Assembly: GCF_963422355.1 (NCBI RefSeq)
Contig: NC_085102.1
Coordinates: 1,520,876 to 1,584,875, forward strand
DNA from: Corticium candelabrum
Taxonomy: Eukaryota > Porifera > Homoscleromorpha > Homosclerophorida > Plakinidae
Length of the DNA stretch: 64,000 nt
Direction of reading: 5' to 3'
Shown here: positions 23,461 to 56,289 of the stretch, in pieces
Numbering within the stretch: position 1 is the first letter of the stretch
Layout of the letters: every line of letters begins with the position of its first letter
Notes under the pieces: generated by a model
What the model saw: only the letters and a program-made list of their open reading frames with translations
Database searches by the model: none
What the model was told of the DNA's origin: nothing
Position numbers and translations under genes: made by a program

Positions 23461-24351
23461 ACTAGTTAATGTAGTAGTGATTTCCTGTGATCTAGAAATT
23501 TCAAAATAATTTCCAAAGCAGCCGCTTGAAAGAGCCAATTAAATCAATTACGCCGAGTTTAAGAATAAAACTACAATCAGTAATCTTTAGCCATCTAGAT
23601 ATTTGCAAATTTCTTAAATGGCACAAACAACTAGAACGTCTTGAATAACTGCAATCAATGTCGGGATATATGATTATTATTATTATTGCTTTGTAGTTAA
23701 TTAAATATGCTTGCAATATTAATTAAAACAAGCAGCGGCAACATACTAAAGACCCGTCGTCATGACAACTTCCATGCATTGTTTGGGGACATGCTGACTG
23801 CCCGCTAATTGACATCAAACTCAATTAACTGCATAGAATCAGAGACATGTATGTATAGTATGACACTCGTGAGGCTTCTTAATTGCTAAGAATTCTACTG
23901 TACTCCACATATCACAGTTCAGCTGCTTATGCAAGTCATGCACGTAAGTATAATGACAAAGGAAAGTATGTACTGTCTAAAATCCATGGCATTCCAAAGG
24001 TCTATAGGGGCAAGGACCTCTCGATCGGCCATAGAAACGACGCCATCGAGTAAAAGCGTACTACAACATGCAACTAGCTTATTATTAAGCCTCGATCGGT
24101 TAGAAGAGTGCCATTCGTTCGTTGTGACAATTGTGTAGAGTGCTGTGCTATAGTCTAGATATACGCGGACACTGACGGTCCGCTGCGTATGTGTGAGTTA
24201 CCTCATAGATATCAGAAAAGATGGCAGATAATTGACGCGTGGGAACAGAAAGAGGTTTGCCATCAACATTTTGTGATGAAACATCTTTCTTGGGTAACAA
24301 TTCGTATCCTTCGTCTGCTTCTTGTTTGCCCTGTTCAGTTGCAATGCTCAT
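22784..24351 (-). CDS. NINJ: Ninjurin-like membrane protein
   Basis: Two exons joined in phase 0: 24,202-24,351 (50 codons, starting [20 protein letters not shown]) and 22,784-23,260 (158 codons plus TAA), giving 208 aa. The second exon has an amphipathic segment ([19 protein letters not shown]), a membrane span around [20 protein letters not shown], a loop, and a second span from [20 protein letters not shown]. This order and the FYxxLxxLxxxSLxLQIxxA signature match ninjurins, which mediate adhesion and plasma-membrane rupture during lytic death. An acceptor-like CTCAG at 24,366-24,370 just before the ATG suggests a 5'UTR intron. The single intron contains a (CA)n repeat. The charged N-terminal exon is not conserved in families I recall. 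Confidence 0.82.
23331..23456. repeat. (CA)n / (CACG)n microsatellite
   Basis: CACGCACGCA-type repeats to about 23,405 then a (CA)24 run; lies in the intron of the ninjurin-like gene. Confidence 0.95.
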
Positions 24352-24436
24352 CTTGTGCCAGATCTGAGATAAACAGTAATGATTATACTATACACGTTGC
24401 ATAGTCTATATTTTGTACGACGTGCATCCTGCAAAC

Positions 24437-24490
24437 TAATCTCGCGTAGCCAGACCGTCTCATCCACGTCATATGGCTACACGAGACTAC
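24437..24490. repeat. Short inverted-repeat element
   Basis: CTCGCGTAGCCA at the left end and TGGCTACACGAG at the right form a near-perfect inverted pair around a 25-bp loop. A CTCGCGTAGC motif recurs at about 25,469, suggesting a small dispersed element. Confidence 0.5.
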
Positions 24491-24499
24491 GTGCACACA

Positions 24500-27400
24500 T
24501 GTGTGCTGTTACATGGTGAGAGCCACTGAACACAATTAAAGGGGTACACTGTTGCGCAATGAGTAGCCTCGGAATCCATCTTGAATTATGTATATGCATT
24601 TTTCAAGTTCGGTAAAATAAATATACAAATGATATTTGAAAATCAAAGCTTGTAGGTTATAATGCAGTCCGGCTCTCTCACGCGCGCTAAGATCTTGAAA
24701 GAAAATTACGAGATCTTGAAGGAAGCTATAGAAAATTGAAAAAATTGCAGAAATTGCAAATTTTATGTTCTTGCAAAGATCTTCAAACTGGCACAGATTT
24801 TAATTAATTATATATAGGCGCACTTTAGGGGATCGGCAATGTGACGTCAGCAAACAAAAAATAATTACGTAATACTAATATAGAGCTGTCAATTAATATT
24901 AAAACTTTTCCGGCTCTGGGTTCTTGCGAAATTGAATATAAATGGAGGTATGGCACTTACACGTGACTGCCGGTTTGTAATCATCGAATGAATATGCCAC
25001 TTAGAAGATGAAATTCCTAGCTGTTTGGTGCTTCTTCGTGTACTATACTTTCTGTCTCGAAAGGGGTAACGCCGCGCCTGTTGGGCCACGCTCTGCCTAA
25101 TCCCTCTGGTTTCAACCGGGTGTTTCCATGCACACGTGTATATGTATGTAGTTAATTTGATTTAATTACATACGTATGTACAGTGTATACGGGTATGCAT
25201 AAGTACAACATCAGTCTACGCCAACAAGTAGTGGGCGTGTTCCGTAGCGTTGGGAAATCTAGCTCCCCAATTTCTAAACGTTACCTGTTTCAAATTAGAG
25301 ACCGAGAGCTGGATACAATACATGCATGCTCGGTACATACTACTGGACAAATTTTGCACACTTCGTACAGCAGCTACCCATGCAATATATATTGGGGATG
25401 CGGTCCTGACAGAGCTTCGGATCATATTGCTAATTAGGCGAAGTTATGGCGCCATGCTTTTAGTCTCGCGTAGCGAAACTTTTGGTGTTCGCTGGGCGAA
25501 AGAGATAATTAATTTATAAACCAGCACATCTGAGGCAAGATTTATTTTCGATACTTACAAGAAATCTTACGAACCAGACTGATCTGTTTGAGCAAGCTAG
25601 CAATTTATGCATGAAAATGTAATTCATTTACTGCATGCCGGGAGCAAGTCAAACGAACAGTCAATCGAAAACACGACATGGAGATACAGAAATAAACAAG
25701 GACTCGAGCCACAGCCAGACCAGCATGGTCATGCATGATCAGAAACAAACCCAACAAAAGACAGGCAAAAGTAAAGCGAACAGTAGAAAGAGAGACATAA
25801 AACTGACCTTCTAGTTCTTTTTCGTAGGTTTGGTACTGTACCACCCTATATACTGTCGCGGATCCTGGGTTTTCGTACTTTCATGATTGCGTTTGCGACC
25901 TCCAATAGCCTCTGTCGTTTCATCCATGGCGAAACGGCTACTCATTTTCTCTTCAGTAACACCATGCATTCAAATTGCTAATAAGGAACACGACCGGGCT
26001 TTCGACTTTCATCCATGCATAGCTATAATTAGCTTATGCTGATGACATCGCACTGATTTCTCCAACTGTTTTTGGGCTGACTTCAGTCTATGTTGTCTGT
26101 GCGTGAGAAACTTGTGCAGAAGAAATTGAATGTGAAGAAGAGTGTCTAGAGTTGTAGTTTTCTACAAGAGGTCCACCGGCGTAGCGTCGGGGGAGAGGGA
26201 CTGAGGGAGGCTACAGCCCCACAAACATTTTGGGCGTGTCACTCCGCATCAAGCAGAACACAAGTTAATTAAGTTACTAATTAAACAGTCCTCTTAGTCT
26301 TAGAGTGGTATGTTGACGACGACGTTGACTTTTTTTGACAATACACATCGTTATTTTAGTATGATAGAACCAGCAGTGTCAAACAGTCGTAGTGAAGTGC
26401 GCATGCCCATCCTTGTTTTGCTACACTATCCGGCAATGGCAGAGTCACAGAAGACCGCATCAATAAGACATAAGTCTGGATATTTTCAATTAATTTTAAG
26501 GTCGACAACCCGATATTGACCAGGGAATTGAATCTCCGACAGCTACCGATTTGCATGCACAGCTAACTCCGTACTTAATTCCTCTACTTTGTGCTCAGGT
26601 TAGTCTAGCTAAATACAAAATGTTAGAATTGGTCAAAGCTGGTTTGTAATAATCACTAGTTTAGATTGTATTGTCATCGAGATGCCATTTAATTTGACTA
26701 TATCACAGCGAGCCTTGAAATCCTTTTGCCGTGAACTGTAATTACCAGTGCTTCCACTCCTTTTAATACGCACACTGACGGCACTCAGTCCTGCAGTCTA
26801 TTTGTAACCTGAAATCGATACTATATTTACTTATATATGTTTATACAAACTGCATGTGAGAGAAAAGTAAGAGTAGAAATTAGGCGTGACTTTGCAAGTT
26901 AAAATGGGCATGGTTTGCAGTCTAATTTATTAGCCTCTCCAATCTTGATGGCCATGCTACACCGGTGAGAGGTCTATTTCTTAGCACAGTCCACGTCTTT
27001 AGCTTGATGGCCAACGTTTACGTGTGACTAAGTCTGCTCCGCATCTTTAGATGTTTAGTTCAATAGCGTTCGTGATGATGCCATTTCTTTAGAAAGCTAT
27101 TATAAAGAGGAAAATTATGGATCTTTTGATTAATGGCTGCTGCAATTTCTAGAAGATTGGACGAGGAAGAGAGAACATGGAGGACAGTTGTGAATGGACA
27201 GCTTACTATCTAAAGTGTTTCGACAAGTAATCTACATGTCAAACTGTAGATATAGCGTTGAGGAAAGTCATCAAGAAAGGGCTTGGAATGTGTAATCGTT
27301 ATTCAATCCAGAGCAAAGTGCTCTACATGGTTTTTAGAAGGGAGTGAAAAGTTGAAACGAGAGCAGCTGCTGCACCTTCATCGGTCACTGCATAGTTGCA

Positions 27401-29369
27401 ATGAGGTGGTCTTCAACGTACGTTACCTGTATGTCACGTCTTGATATCTATTCTATCTTTGTTTTGTTTGTGTAATTTACTGACAGCTTTAGGGCACTGT
27501 ACATTTTTGGTATGACAACAAACACATAATTTTATGCAATGGCCTCTATGGTGCAGGGCTGGGCTATATACATGACAGTATCAATTACTAAGAATTACAA
27601 TATCACAGTTTTGAGATTTACAGCAGCAAGTAGTTTAGTTCTAATCGTCCGTCGCTAATCTTGGCAAACGATTTTGATTGTTTGTCGTACGTGGAATAGT
27701 AAAGTCGCTACAATATGTCTAGCGCACGGTATATGAGTTGCGCTGTTGGTCACCTGATGCGTCCGGAAGTAATCTATAGCTATAATTACTGTATTGTCGA
27801 CTATTTGGAATGTGTAGAAAGTAAATATAGATGGTCACGTCGAGACATGTTAGAATGTGAAAGCAAATTAAGCAAACTGGCAGTCTGCTCTGCATGTGTC
27901 TGAAACAGGCTTTCAACGGGTAAATTATCATGATTTTACGTGCATTTGACATTTACGTGTGGACTAATAGTAGTCCTTGCCGAATTAGGCTGTGTTAAAT
28001 CGCAAAAGTTTTTTATTGAAAACTAGTCCGCTATCAGATGTACGCGCTAGTCTCCCGTTTCCACTTCCGGACGGGGGACGTCTTCTTTCACAGGGTTCCA
28101 CCTGTGATTTCGCGTTGACGGTCACGGGTGAGCGTATCAACTGCACATCATTTAGGAATCGCACGATGCTCTGTGACATCTGTCGTTCAGTACCATACGA
28201 CTTCGATGTCCTACTCCTAAAGTTTATGAGAACAAATTGCGACTCAAGATCATCTATACATTACGTTTCCCTTTTACAGTTGTTACAACGATGAGAAAGC
28301 TATGATTTGCGACCTCGAAGAACCGTTGGCAGTGCCAGGTTTATGTCTTTACTCTCATACCTTACCCGTGCCGTTTCACAACTAAGTTCTTGATTCTGAT
28401 CTCAAATCATTGTGTTTCGACCATGGATATACATTGTATGTAACCCTTGCTTACATCTGCTGCGATACCGCATTTAAACTGCATGGTAATGCGTGGTTTC
28501 CTTGTCACCGTAATGTAAGCTCACGAATGCGTGTTATTATGCCGTTGTTTATACGCATGCGTTACGGTATTCGTTTCATGCGCTTACACGCGCTTAGACT
28601 AGAAGGTAAACTCGTGCAAATATACTTTACACAACGTTTTCACTCTTAAATTGCGTGTAAGCCACACGTAAGCTACGTCGTGTACGCGATACACGCGACC
28701 TCAATACACAGTTAAAGAACTCGAGATTACATACAATAATAACCAAGACTACCTTAGCTCATACGTAAGGGACGCCCTTGGGCTGGCTAAGCGAAAAACT
28801 GCAGCAGATGTCAAAAATATGATGCATAAAATACACTATAGAGCGACTTAGCGTGCGGTAAAGGTCGTGGTTAGTTAATGCGCACTAAAGATCTTAGAGA
28901 CGTTCTATAAAGACATTCGTTATATCACAATGATTATAAATAGATTTGTTAGAATGTTATAATGAGTGAGCGATAAAGTGTGTGCCTGAACGTGGTCTGT
29001 CAGAGGAATGTCTTCATCTTTGTATCTCCTAGTTAACAATTGATATTAATTTTGTAGCAGGAGCGACGAATCCAGGAGACCTAAGGGGGCTCGTTCACAC
29101 CACCTTTGAGTACAACCTTTGTTTTTGTAAGAAGACTATAGATACTCTGAAGCAGACAATAGACTCGTAGTTCTTGTAGTTCATGTACTGGGACGTCCCG
29201 CTCCAACCTGCGAGTCGCTCCAACCTGCGAGTCGCTCCACCGCCCCTTTAGTACGAGGCGACATGTTGAGTGGAAATTGAGAGAGGATACAGAATAAAAC
29301 GTGCATAAAACTCTATAGTATTTTACGGTCTCTCTAGCTAGAACGCAATTGATAAAAGGTTATTCATTT
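24500..29369. other. Gene-poor stretch
   Basis: About 4.9 kb with no coding region I can support apart from a non-LTR reverse-transcriptase scrap at 26,032-26,160 and a GC-rich transposon-end-like block at 26,170-26,250. Around 28,920-28,960 there is similarity to 31,500-31,545, probably the outer part of the TPR-exon duplication. Confidence 0.45.
26032..26160 (+). pseudogene. Non-LTR retrotransposon (LINE) reverse-transcriptase fragment
   Basis: Codons 26,032-26,067 read AYADDIALISPT, the YADD catalytic motif of non-LTR reverse transcriptases. After one frame change the next segment reads LQSMLSVREKL, which fits the usual continuation. Only about 130 bp are left; no ends, no poly(A). Confidence 0.75.
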
Positions 29370-29557
29370 CTTTGCAATGTTTCGTAAATTGTGTATCATC
29401 CGTTTGATAAACACATTCTCAAGATTGTCGTCACCAAGTTGGGAACATAACGAGACAGCTGCACGTCAAACCAATATATTTAGCATCCAAAATGATTACG
29501 TGATGTTGCGTGAGTGATCGCTGTCTACAGATTATTACTATAGAAAGAAAGTCTAGA

Positions 29558-50419
<20,862 letters not shown>

Positions 50420-50634
50420 GACCGAAAATCGTTGCAACAGCACACTATAGATATATAGTTCAGTGCTTGAGTTGAGTTGAACTTTGCATACAAATGTAAC
50501 AACGTCATCGGAAGTCACGAGACTCTCTCTACGAGCGGGGGGTGGGGCTGCACAGTGGATGTCATCATGAGTAAGCAAAAACTAACTTGTTTGCCAGGCT
50601 TTAAACGGGTTTGTTAAAGTCACTGGCACAAAAA

Positions 50635-50695
50635 TTTTTTAATTCCTACACCGAGCGATGGGGCTGAATCCCCCAGCCCCCGGTTCCTACGCCTG
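50635..50695. repeat. Dispersed GC-rich transposon-end-like sequence
   Basis: GGGGCTGAATCCCCCAGCCC followed by CGGTTCCTACGCCTG. Member of the group noted at 14,270, 26,170 and 53,945; upstream of the NLR-like gene. Confidence 0.4.
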
Positions 50696-50699
50696 TGTT

Positions 50700-51935
50700 A
50701 GTGATCACCTTTTAGCAGCTATGACAGTACCTTGTTGATACGTTACAATGCCTCATGTGATATACTGTAGCATAAATATACTTTCTGACCACAAATGTTG
50801 CAAAACAGAACAGCACTGTTCTTCTAATCATCCATCTTGTTCTGGTGACATTTAGTATCCAGACTTTCTTAAAAATGGAACCCAATTATTTTGACATCAC
50901 TATAGTATCGGCACTTCATAGCAACCACGTTTGTCTGCGCTGATGCCATGTATGTGAGACGATGAACCCTTTCTAATTTAATTAATATGGTGAAACCAAC
51001 TAGGTGATGGAACGAAAAAACAAGACATTTATTAATTAATTAATAACTTCTGAAAACCACTTGCAGAAAGAAAACTAGTTTTAACTATATGTTAATCACG
51101 CACGACATTAAATTCCATCTGCTACTGACAGTCTGTGTACTGGCAGCTGAGAAAGGAGAGTAGCTACACAAGCGATGCCTTTGTATTGAAATATTGGTGT
51201 AATGGATATCAATAATGAAACGCCTCTAGCGCTGTCTAGACAGCTCAGCTAGTCTACTGACACACACTACATTAGAACTCGCACTTCGGAACGTTCTTGT
51301 TTACTTTATGAAGACGAATCAGCACTCCAACTGAACAATCCCTCGAAACGACAACAAACCCCGAACTGATAATGATGACACGTGGTAGAAGTCTCCGTAC
51401 ATGGCAACAAAAACTACAAATTCACACCAGTCATTGACAGAATTTGTAAGCTGCGTCCAAAATGTAAAATCTGCAGATGTATACTCATCACTTGCATTAA
51501 TATTGTTAATGACAGAATATTGTCTCTCCATACACTGACGCCAATATGTCATCATATAGCTAGCTCATACTCTTCTCACTAACTTGTTCTTGACCAAAGC
51601 ACACCTACATACAATGCTATGTCTGCATGGTAGGTTTACGAACTGATAAATAAAACCAATAAAAAACTCTCTAGAGTCACTAATATAATATGTTGTGTCT
51701 AGAATTAGGTGCACTAAATTTTGATATTCTCGTGGCAACTTCTCAGATTTTAAAAATTTTTAGTAGCTCTCCTCAGCAATTAATTTCTACTACAATCAAC
51801 TACAACACAAAACTGTAAATTGCAAAAACAGTTTGACATACTACTTCATGAATACATTCAATGAAAAAATAATCCAGTAACTATTGCAGCAAATCAAGAA
51901 ACCCAATGCAATCCACAACTTAAAGATCAATTCAA
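50700..51935. other. No recognisable gene
   Basis: Region between the NLR-like gene and the C19orf12 homologue. Short open frames only. It must contain the 3'UTR of the minus-strand gene to its right, but no clear polyadenylation signal was picked out. Confidence 0.45.
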
Positions 51936-52340
51936 TTATTTAAGTGAATAATTGAGCTTTGCAAAAACGCACTTCACTAGCTGAAGACCAGTATCAATTG
52001 CTACCCTTGTAGCTGGTATTGTAAGATACTCGATACCTAGCCTCTCACATTCCTGTGCAACTGCCTCAGCCAATTGTCGCTTTTCACTGTCACTCATGTT
52101 AGCCAAGATTTGTACAACTGGTTTAAAGTCTTGACTACTTATTGCTCCTGCTGCACCACCAAGAGCTCCTCCAACAAATATGCCAACTGGTCCACCGAGC
52201 AGTCCACCCAGAAATGCCCCTGTCCCTGCCATCATTGCTCCCTGAGTTGACTTCACAAGTGTCGCTTGGAGCTCTGGATGCTTTTCTGCTATGTCACAGA
52301 TAAGCTTATAAGCCCTTGCTACATTTACAACAGCTTGCAT
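51936..52340 (-). CDS. C19orf12: C19orf12 homologue
   Basis: Intronless 134-aa frame. A long Gly/Ala-rich hydrophobic hairpin (TGAFLGGLLGGPVGIFVGGA, then GGAAGAISS, residues about 40-69) is followed by QDFKPVVQILANMSDSEKR and a helical tail. This matches C19orf12, a mitochondrial/ER/lipid-droplet-associated protein with a glycine-zipper membrane segment (human disease gene for MPAN). The FKPVxQIL motif directly after the zipper is the best diagnostic. Human protein is about 141-152 aa. The start ATG at 52,340 gives the expected N-terminal length. Molecular activity is unknown. Confidence 0.9.
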   Translation of the reverse strand: MQAVVNVARAYKLICDIAEKHPELQATLVKSTQGAMMAGTGAFLGGLLGGPVGIFVGGALGGAAGAISSQDFKPVVQILANMSDSEKRQLAEAVAQECERLGIEYLTIPATRVAIDTGLQLVKCVFAKLNYSLK

Positions 52341-53944
52341 GACTGATGCAAAAACCTAGTCTAAAACATATACAAACGTCACAAAAATTAACTGTACTTG
52401 TAATTACAACTACCAACAGACCAAAGTAATCTTTAAAATAATTAGCAATTTAATATTTTTAAAAATTAGCCTTTACAGATAATTACATAATTTAATTAAT
52501 GCACAGTTTGCATTTCTGCTGCCATCTGGATTGTAAATTGTTTTTTAATTCCAAATCACTAAACTCAAACATGCTAGCATTCTTTGCGTATGTGTCCTTT
52601 CTGACAAACCATGTTGTAATCAATCTCTGGCACCGTTTGTGAAGGTTTGCTGCACATGCTCAACGCTAACCTAATAAGCCCTTCCCATCACTGACTACAT
52701 AATTTAATTAATTAAAATTTGATGATCTATGACCACAAAAAACTAACAAATAAAACATCATGAGTACACTCACACTTCATGCAATACATAATACTAGAAG
52801 TACAGCATTTGCTTGCACCTGAGTTCTGCAACCTGTTAATTTCGAAAATAAGCAAACTGATTTAAATTTAAGGTAGCCGTATATCCGGTTGCTTCTAAAC
52901 TAGAAAAGCTTACTTCCACAAGAATGATATCGTTTTAGCGATATGCAGCTTAGTTGTAATGGCGTCACTGAAGATTTCAACCCCTAACAAAGTTGGCATA
53001 GTGATGTTTGTATTCTAATACCGAAAACTCCTAAGAAAATTTACGACAAAGCTAACAAGACCACGCCCAATACAAGACAAGAATATTAATTAATTGTTGC
53101 TCAAAATCTCGCAAACGCCCCCTCGCTTCGCTCGCCGCCTCATCGTAGGTGAGGCGCGTACAAGACAGATTTCTGTACTCACAAACAACCAGCCTGTAGA
53201 GGCTAAGTCTAGACGTGTAAGTTGTTGCACAGCATGCATGCAATTAATTATATTCTAGTCAACCCAAAACAATGCAACCAACCGACATTTTTATCTAATA
53301 ACCAGAATCGCCACGAATCTACTTCTAGTTCTATCTTATGGCTCTGCTCTAAAACAAATGCGTACTTGCAGAAAGTCCCTTGATAGTCAGCGGACAAACC
53401 TCTGCAGGCAGCTCACGTGGCTCATGAAAATCCCGGATGTGAATATTTTAAATAATTTGGCATAAATTTATAATGGTGTGTCTCAACTACGAGAACCTTA
53501 TTACGTTCGCAGACCTATTTGTGCATTAATGATTTGTTTGCAAACTATCTGGGGCCGAGCAGCTGCAGATAAAGAGAAGTACGTGTGTCCGTACACAGTG
53601 ACCATAATCTGGTAACTAAAATATACACTTGCCTTTGTAGCTGTGAGACCTCTCAAGAAACGATCGAGTGACGATCTAGCTAGCAGTTTTTGTAAAGTCA
53701 CGTGACTTCGATGTCTGACCTATAGACAAAATTAGAGCTGCTATGGGCGTGGCTAAGTATAAAACTTGACCCCTCTTTCGAAAAATTCTGAATCCGCGCC
53801 TGGACTCGTAGTTATTTTACGTACGCCTGCAGATACTCAAAACTCGTCAAATTGCCACTGTCGTCAATACTAGGTAGATCTGCGAAACCCACAAACCCCC
53901 AGATTCACAATCTAGACAATGCCTGTAGTATAGTAGACATGGGA

Positions 53945-54030
53945 TAGCCACTGGCGTAGTGTCGGGGTGGGGGAAGGTCGGGAAACTGGGGAAGGCTATA
54001 GCTTACCCAATCTTTTTACGTATGAGTGTC
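53945..54030. repeat. Dispersed GC-rich transposon-end-like sequence
   Basis: GGCGTAGTGTCGGGGTGGGG followed by ...CTGGGGAAGGCTATAGC; close to 26,175-26,220 (GGCGTAGCGTCGGGGGAGAG ... GAGGCTACAGCC). Probably ends of the same decayed element group. Confidence 0.5.
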
Positions 54031-55269
54031 AATTAATTAATTATGCAGCTATGTCTCTGTTCCCTTCAGGTTACCAAAGAGTCTGAATGTGGTGTTTTGA
54101 CGACTCTATTAATTAATTAACTATCGGATGAAACCCATCAGCTAGAATTTCAGTATGTTACCATATGGATGAAGCCAGTGTGAAAAAGCTGTCACAGGTG
54201 AAGTGAGCGCTCATCACACTTTCCCAGCTCTAGCAATATTAGATGGCGGACGTCATGTTGTGGATCCGAAGTAACAATTAAAGTAAAATACAGTCTAGTG
54301 TCACTTATCCGACCCCCTTGATACTAGACTCCTGTTGGATAGTAAGTGACAATGTTGGATAATTGAAACTGTTACTAACTCAATTATATTGTTCATAATA
54401 TACTGCATTTTTTCCACATTAGGTATACTCAATGTAGATGTAGAATGAATGTAGATGTAGATGAATGTAGAATACAACGAGAAGAAACGCTTGAACTCAC
54501 TCTCAAACTTGTTTGAAGGAACAACTGACATGCACGTGGATGTACATGTACGCAGGGGTGACCAGCCACGTAATCACCCGCAATCGTTCGCTGGCTGAGG
54601 TCGAGTTTTCAAAAAGTGGGGCGGCTTCGTCGGCCCTGTAACCAGACATGTCTTGGCATGAGATGTCTATTGAAGTCCATGAACATGATCTTGGATCTCA
54701 TGACTTACCCTACATGTATCCTTGTAACATATAGCTAAGCTAGCAGCTGATGATCTAGCACTTCAGTGCTTCGTCATTGAACTAGAAACTGCTGTTGTGA
54801 GCTTGCACTGTAGCCAACTGAACGTCATGAGTCATCCGAAAACACTTGTTACATGTAAGAACAAATTTAGTAGATTTTCAATATATTGTGTATTTAGAAG
54901 TTACATTTTAAATGTTTTAATTATTTCATTTACTCTGTTTAACTCTATTGTTTGAATTTGATTAGGCAATTAATTTAATATGCATTACATATTTTTTTAT
55001 TTACCTTTTTACAAACTTTAACTTTCTCACAAATTCACAATTGCATAACGATAAGAAATAATATTTACTTGTCTTTTTATAATGTTAGCAAACCCTAAAA
55101 CAAATTTATAAGGTTTTAATTATACCACTTAAATAAATACGTTATTATTTTTGTAAAGTAAATACTAGCTTTTAGTTAGCCTTTTAGGTAACTTTAACTT
55201 GAATAATGCACTTGCTTTCGTCTCTCCTCCGACTCTCCTTTCACCACGTGCAGAAAGCAGTCTGGGGTA

Positions 55270-55640
55270 CTGTACCGTACGTTCGACCGTGCTCGAATAA
55301 AAGGCCGTGCTTGAAATATCGTGTGGAGTCTAGCTTACGGTTTGAAACAAAATAGTATTACATGTAGTCTTGTCTACTATTTCCGGAATACGGTAGTTAT
55401 CGGCTACTTTAGTATTTTACTGAGGGTGCATGAACTGCTGTCCTCGGGCAAGAAATGTTTGGAGAGTTTAGTGTACGTGTATCTTTCTAAAGATTTTTCT
55501 AGAATCTGTAATTTGAAATGTTTGTCAAATCTGTGAACCAGTACGTTGTAGTCAAGATGAATCAGAGAAACACCGGAAACTCAAGACAGATAAATATCAA
55601 GCCTTGGCCACAGATTACGTTGCATTGATCCGTGAGTTTC
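55270..55640. repeat. Dispersed repeat, partner of 13,150-13,500
   Basis: Same block order as the partner, including GTTTGAAACAAAATAGTAT and GTCAAGATGAATCAGAG. Divergence looks moderate with small indels. Confidence 0.7.
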
Positions 55641-56052
55641 CTAGGAACTGCATTATAAACACTTTTTAGTTTGGTTTGTCTTTTGCATTTTCTGTTTACA
55701 TGCTGTTGATATCTATTTTGGAATAAAGGGAATGAAACCGACGCCGAAGTGCCTCTGTTAATAAATTAATTATAGATAAATTACGGATACATCTTACCAG
55801 TAGTCGTCAATCATGAACCAATGAATGATGAAAACCCTTTTTTAAAAATGCCGGATCGATCCTTGTAATTGACAAGTATAATTGTATGCAATATTGTAAA
55901 TTTTGACTAACGTGATCTAACACTTTTGGATAGCGCGCGTTATGCTTGACAATATGCTTTCGCCAGTCTGTTTCGATCTAAAAACTAAAACAATGTGAAT
56001 TATGTAGTTACAGTTACATTTACTTACAAGACCATATAATACAGTAAAGTTA

Positions 56053-56289
56053 CTAAAGAAACTTGTTCCGTGTTGGGCTTTGGAGTTCAGAGAGATCCTG
56101 AGCATGCGTACGTAATAGTGACGTAATGGCAAACTTTCTTGGCGCACTGCGGCTCATAACTTGGTTGCATTTCTTCGTGTTTGCTTCTAGTTCTCCTCTG
56201 CTAGGAGTCAAGAAGAGGGACTTTGTAAGGCTAATGTAATTGTACGGATGTCTCTGCATGTGCTGGCGCCGTTTGCATGACTTGGCCAT
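56053..56289 (-). CDS. Possible short basic protein or first exon, unrecognised
   Basis: A 78-codon frame begins at an ATG in a good context (CTGCCATGG), MAKSCKRRQHMQRHPYNYIS, and is rich in basic residues. It ends without a match to a family I know. It may be the first exon of a minus-strand gene sharing a bidirectional promoter with the plus-strand TMEM87-type gene, or chance. Confidence 0.25.
   Translation of the reverse strand: MAKSCKRRQHMQRHPYNYISLTKSLFLTPSRGELEANTKKCNQVMSRSAPRKFAITSLLRTHAQDLSELQSPTRNKFL

Larger units (their letters stand above)
52341..56052. other. Gene-poor stretch
   Basis: No supported gene. It holds a GC-rich transposon-end-like block (53,945-54,030), AT-rich sequence at 54,860-55,200, and the dispersed repeat at 55,270-55,640. 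Confidence 0.45.

Noticed and set aside
25605..25844. Minus-strand frame with a hydrophobic stretch, suspected first exon of ninjurin
   Set aside because: No donor or acceptor links it in phase to the exon at 24,202-24,351, which has its own ATG.
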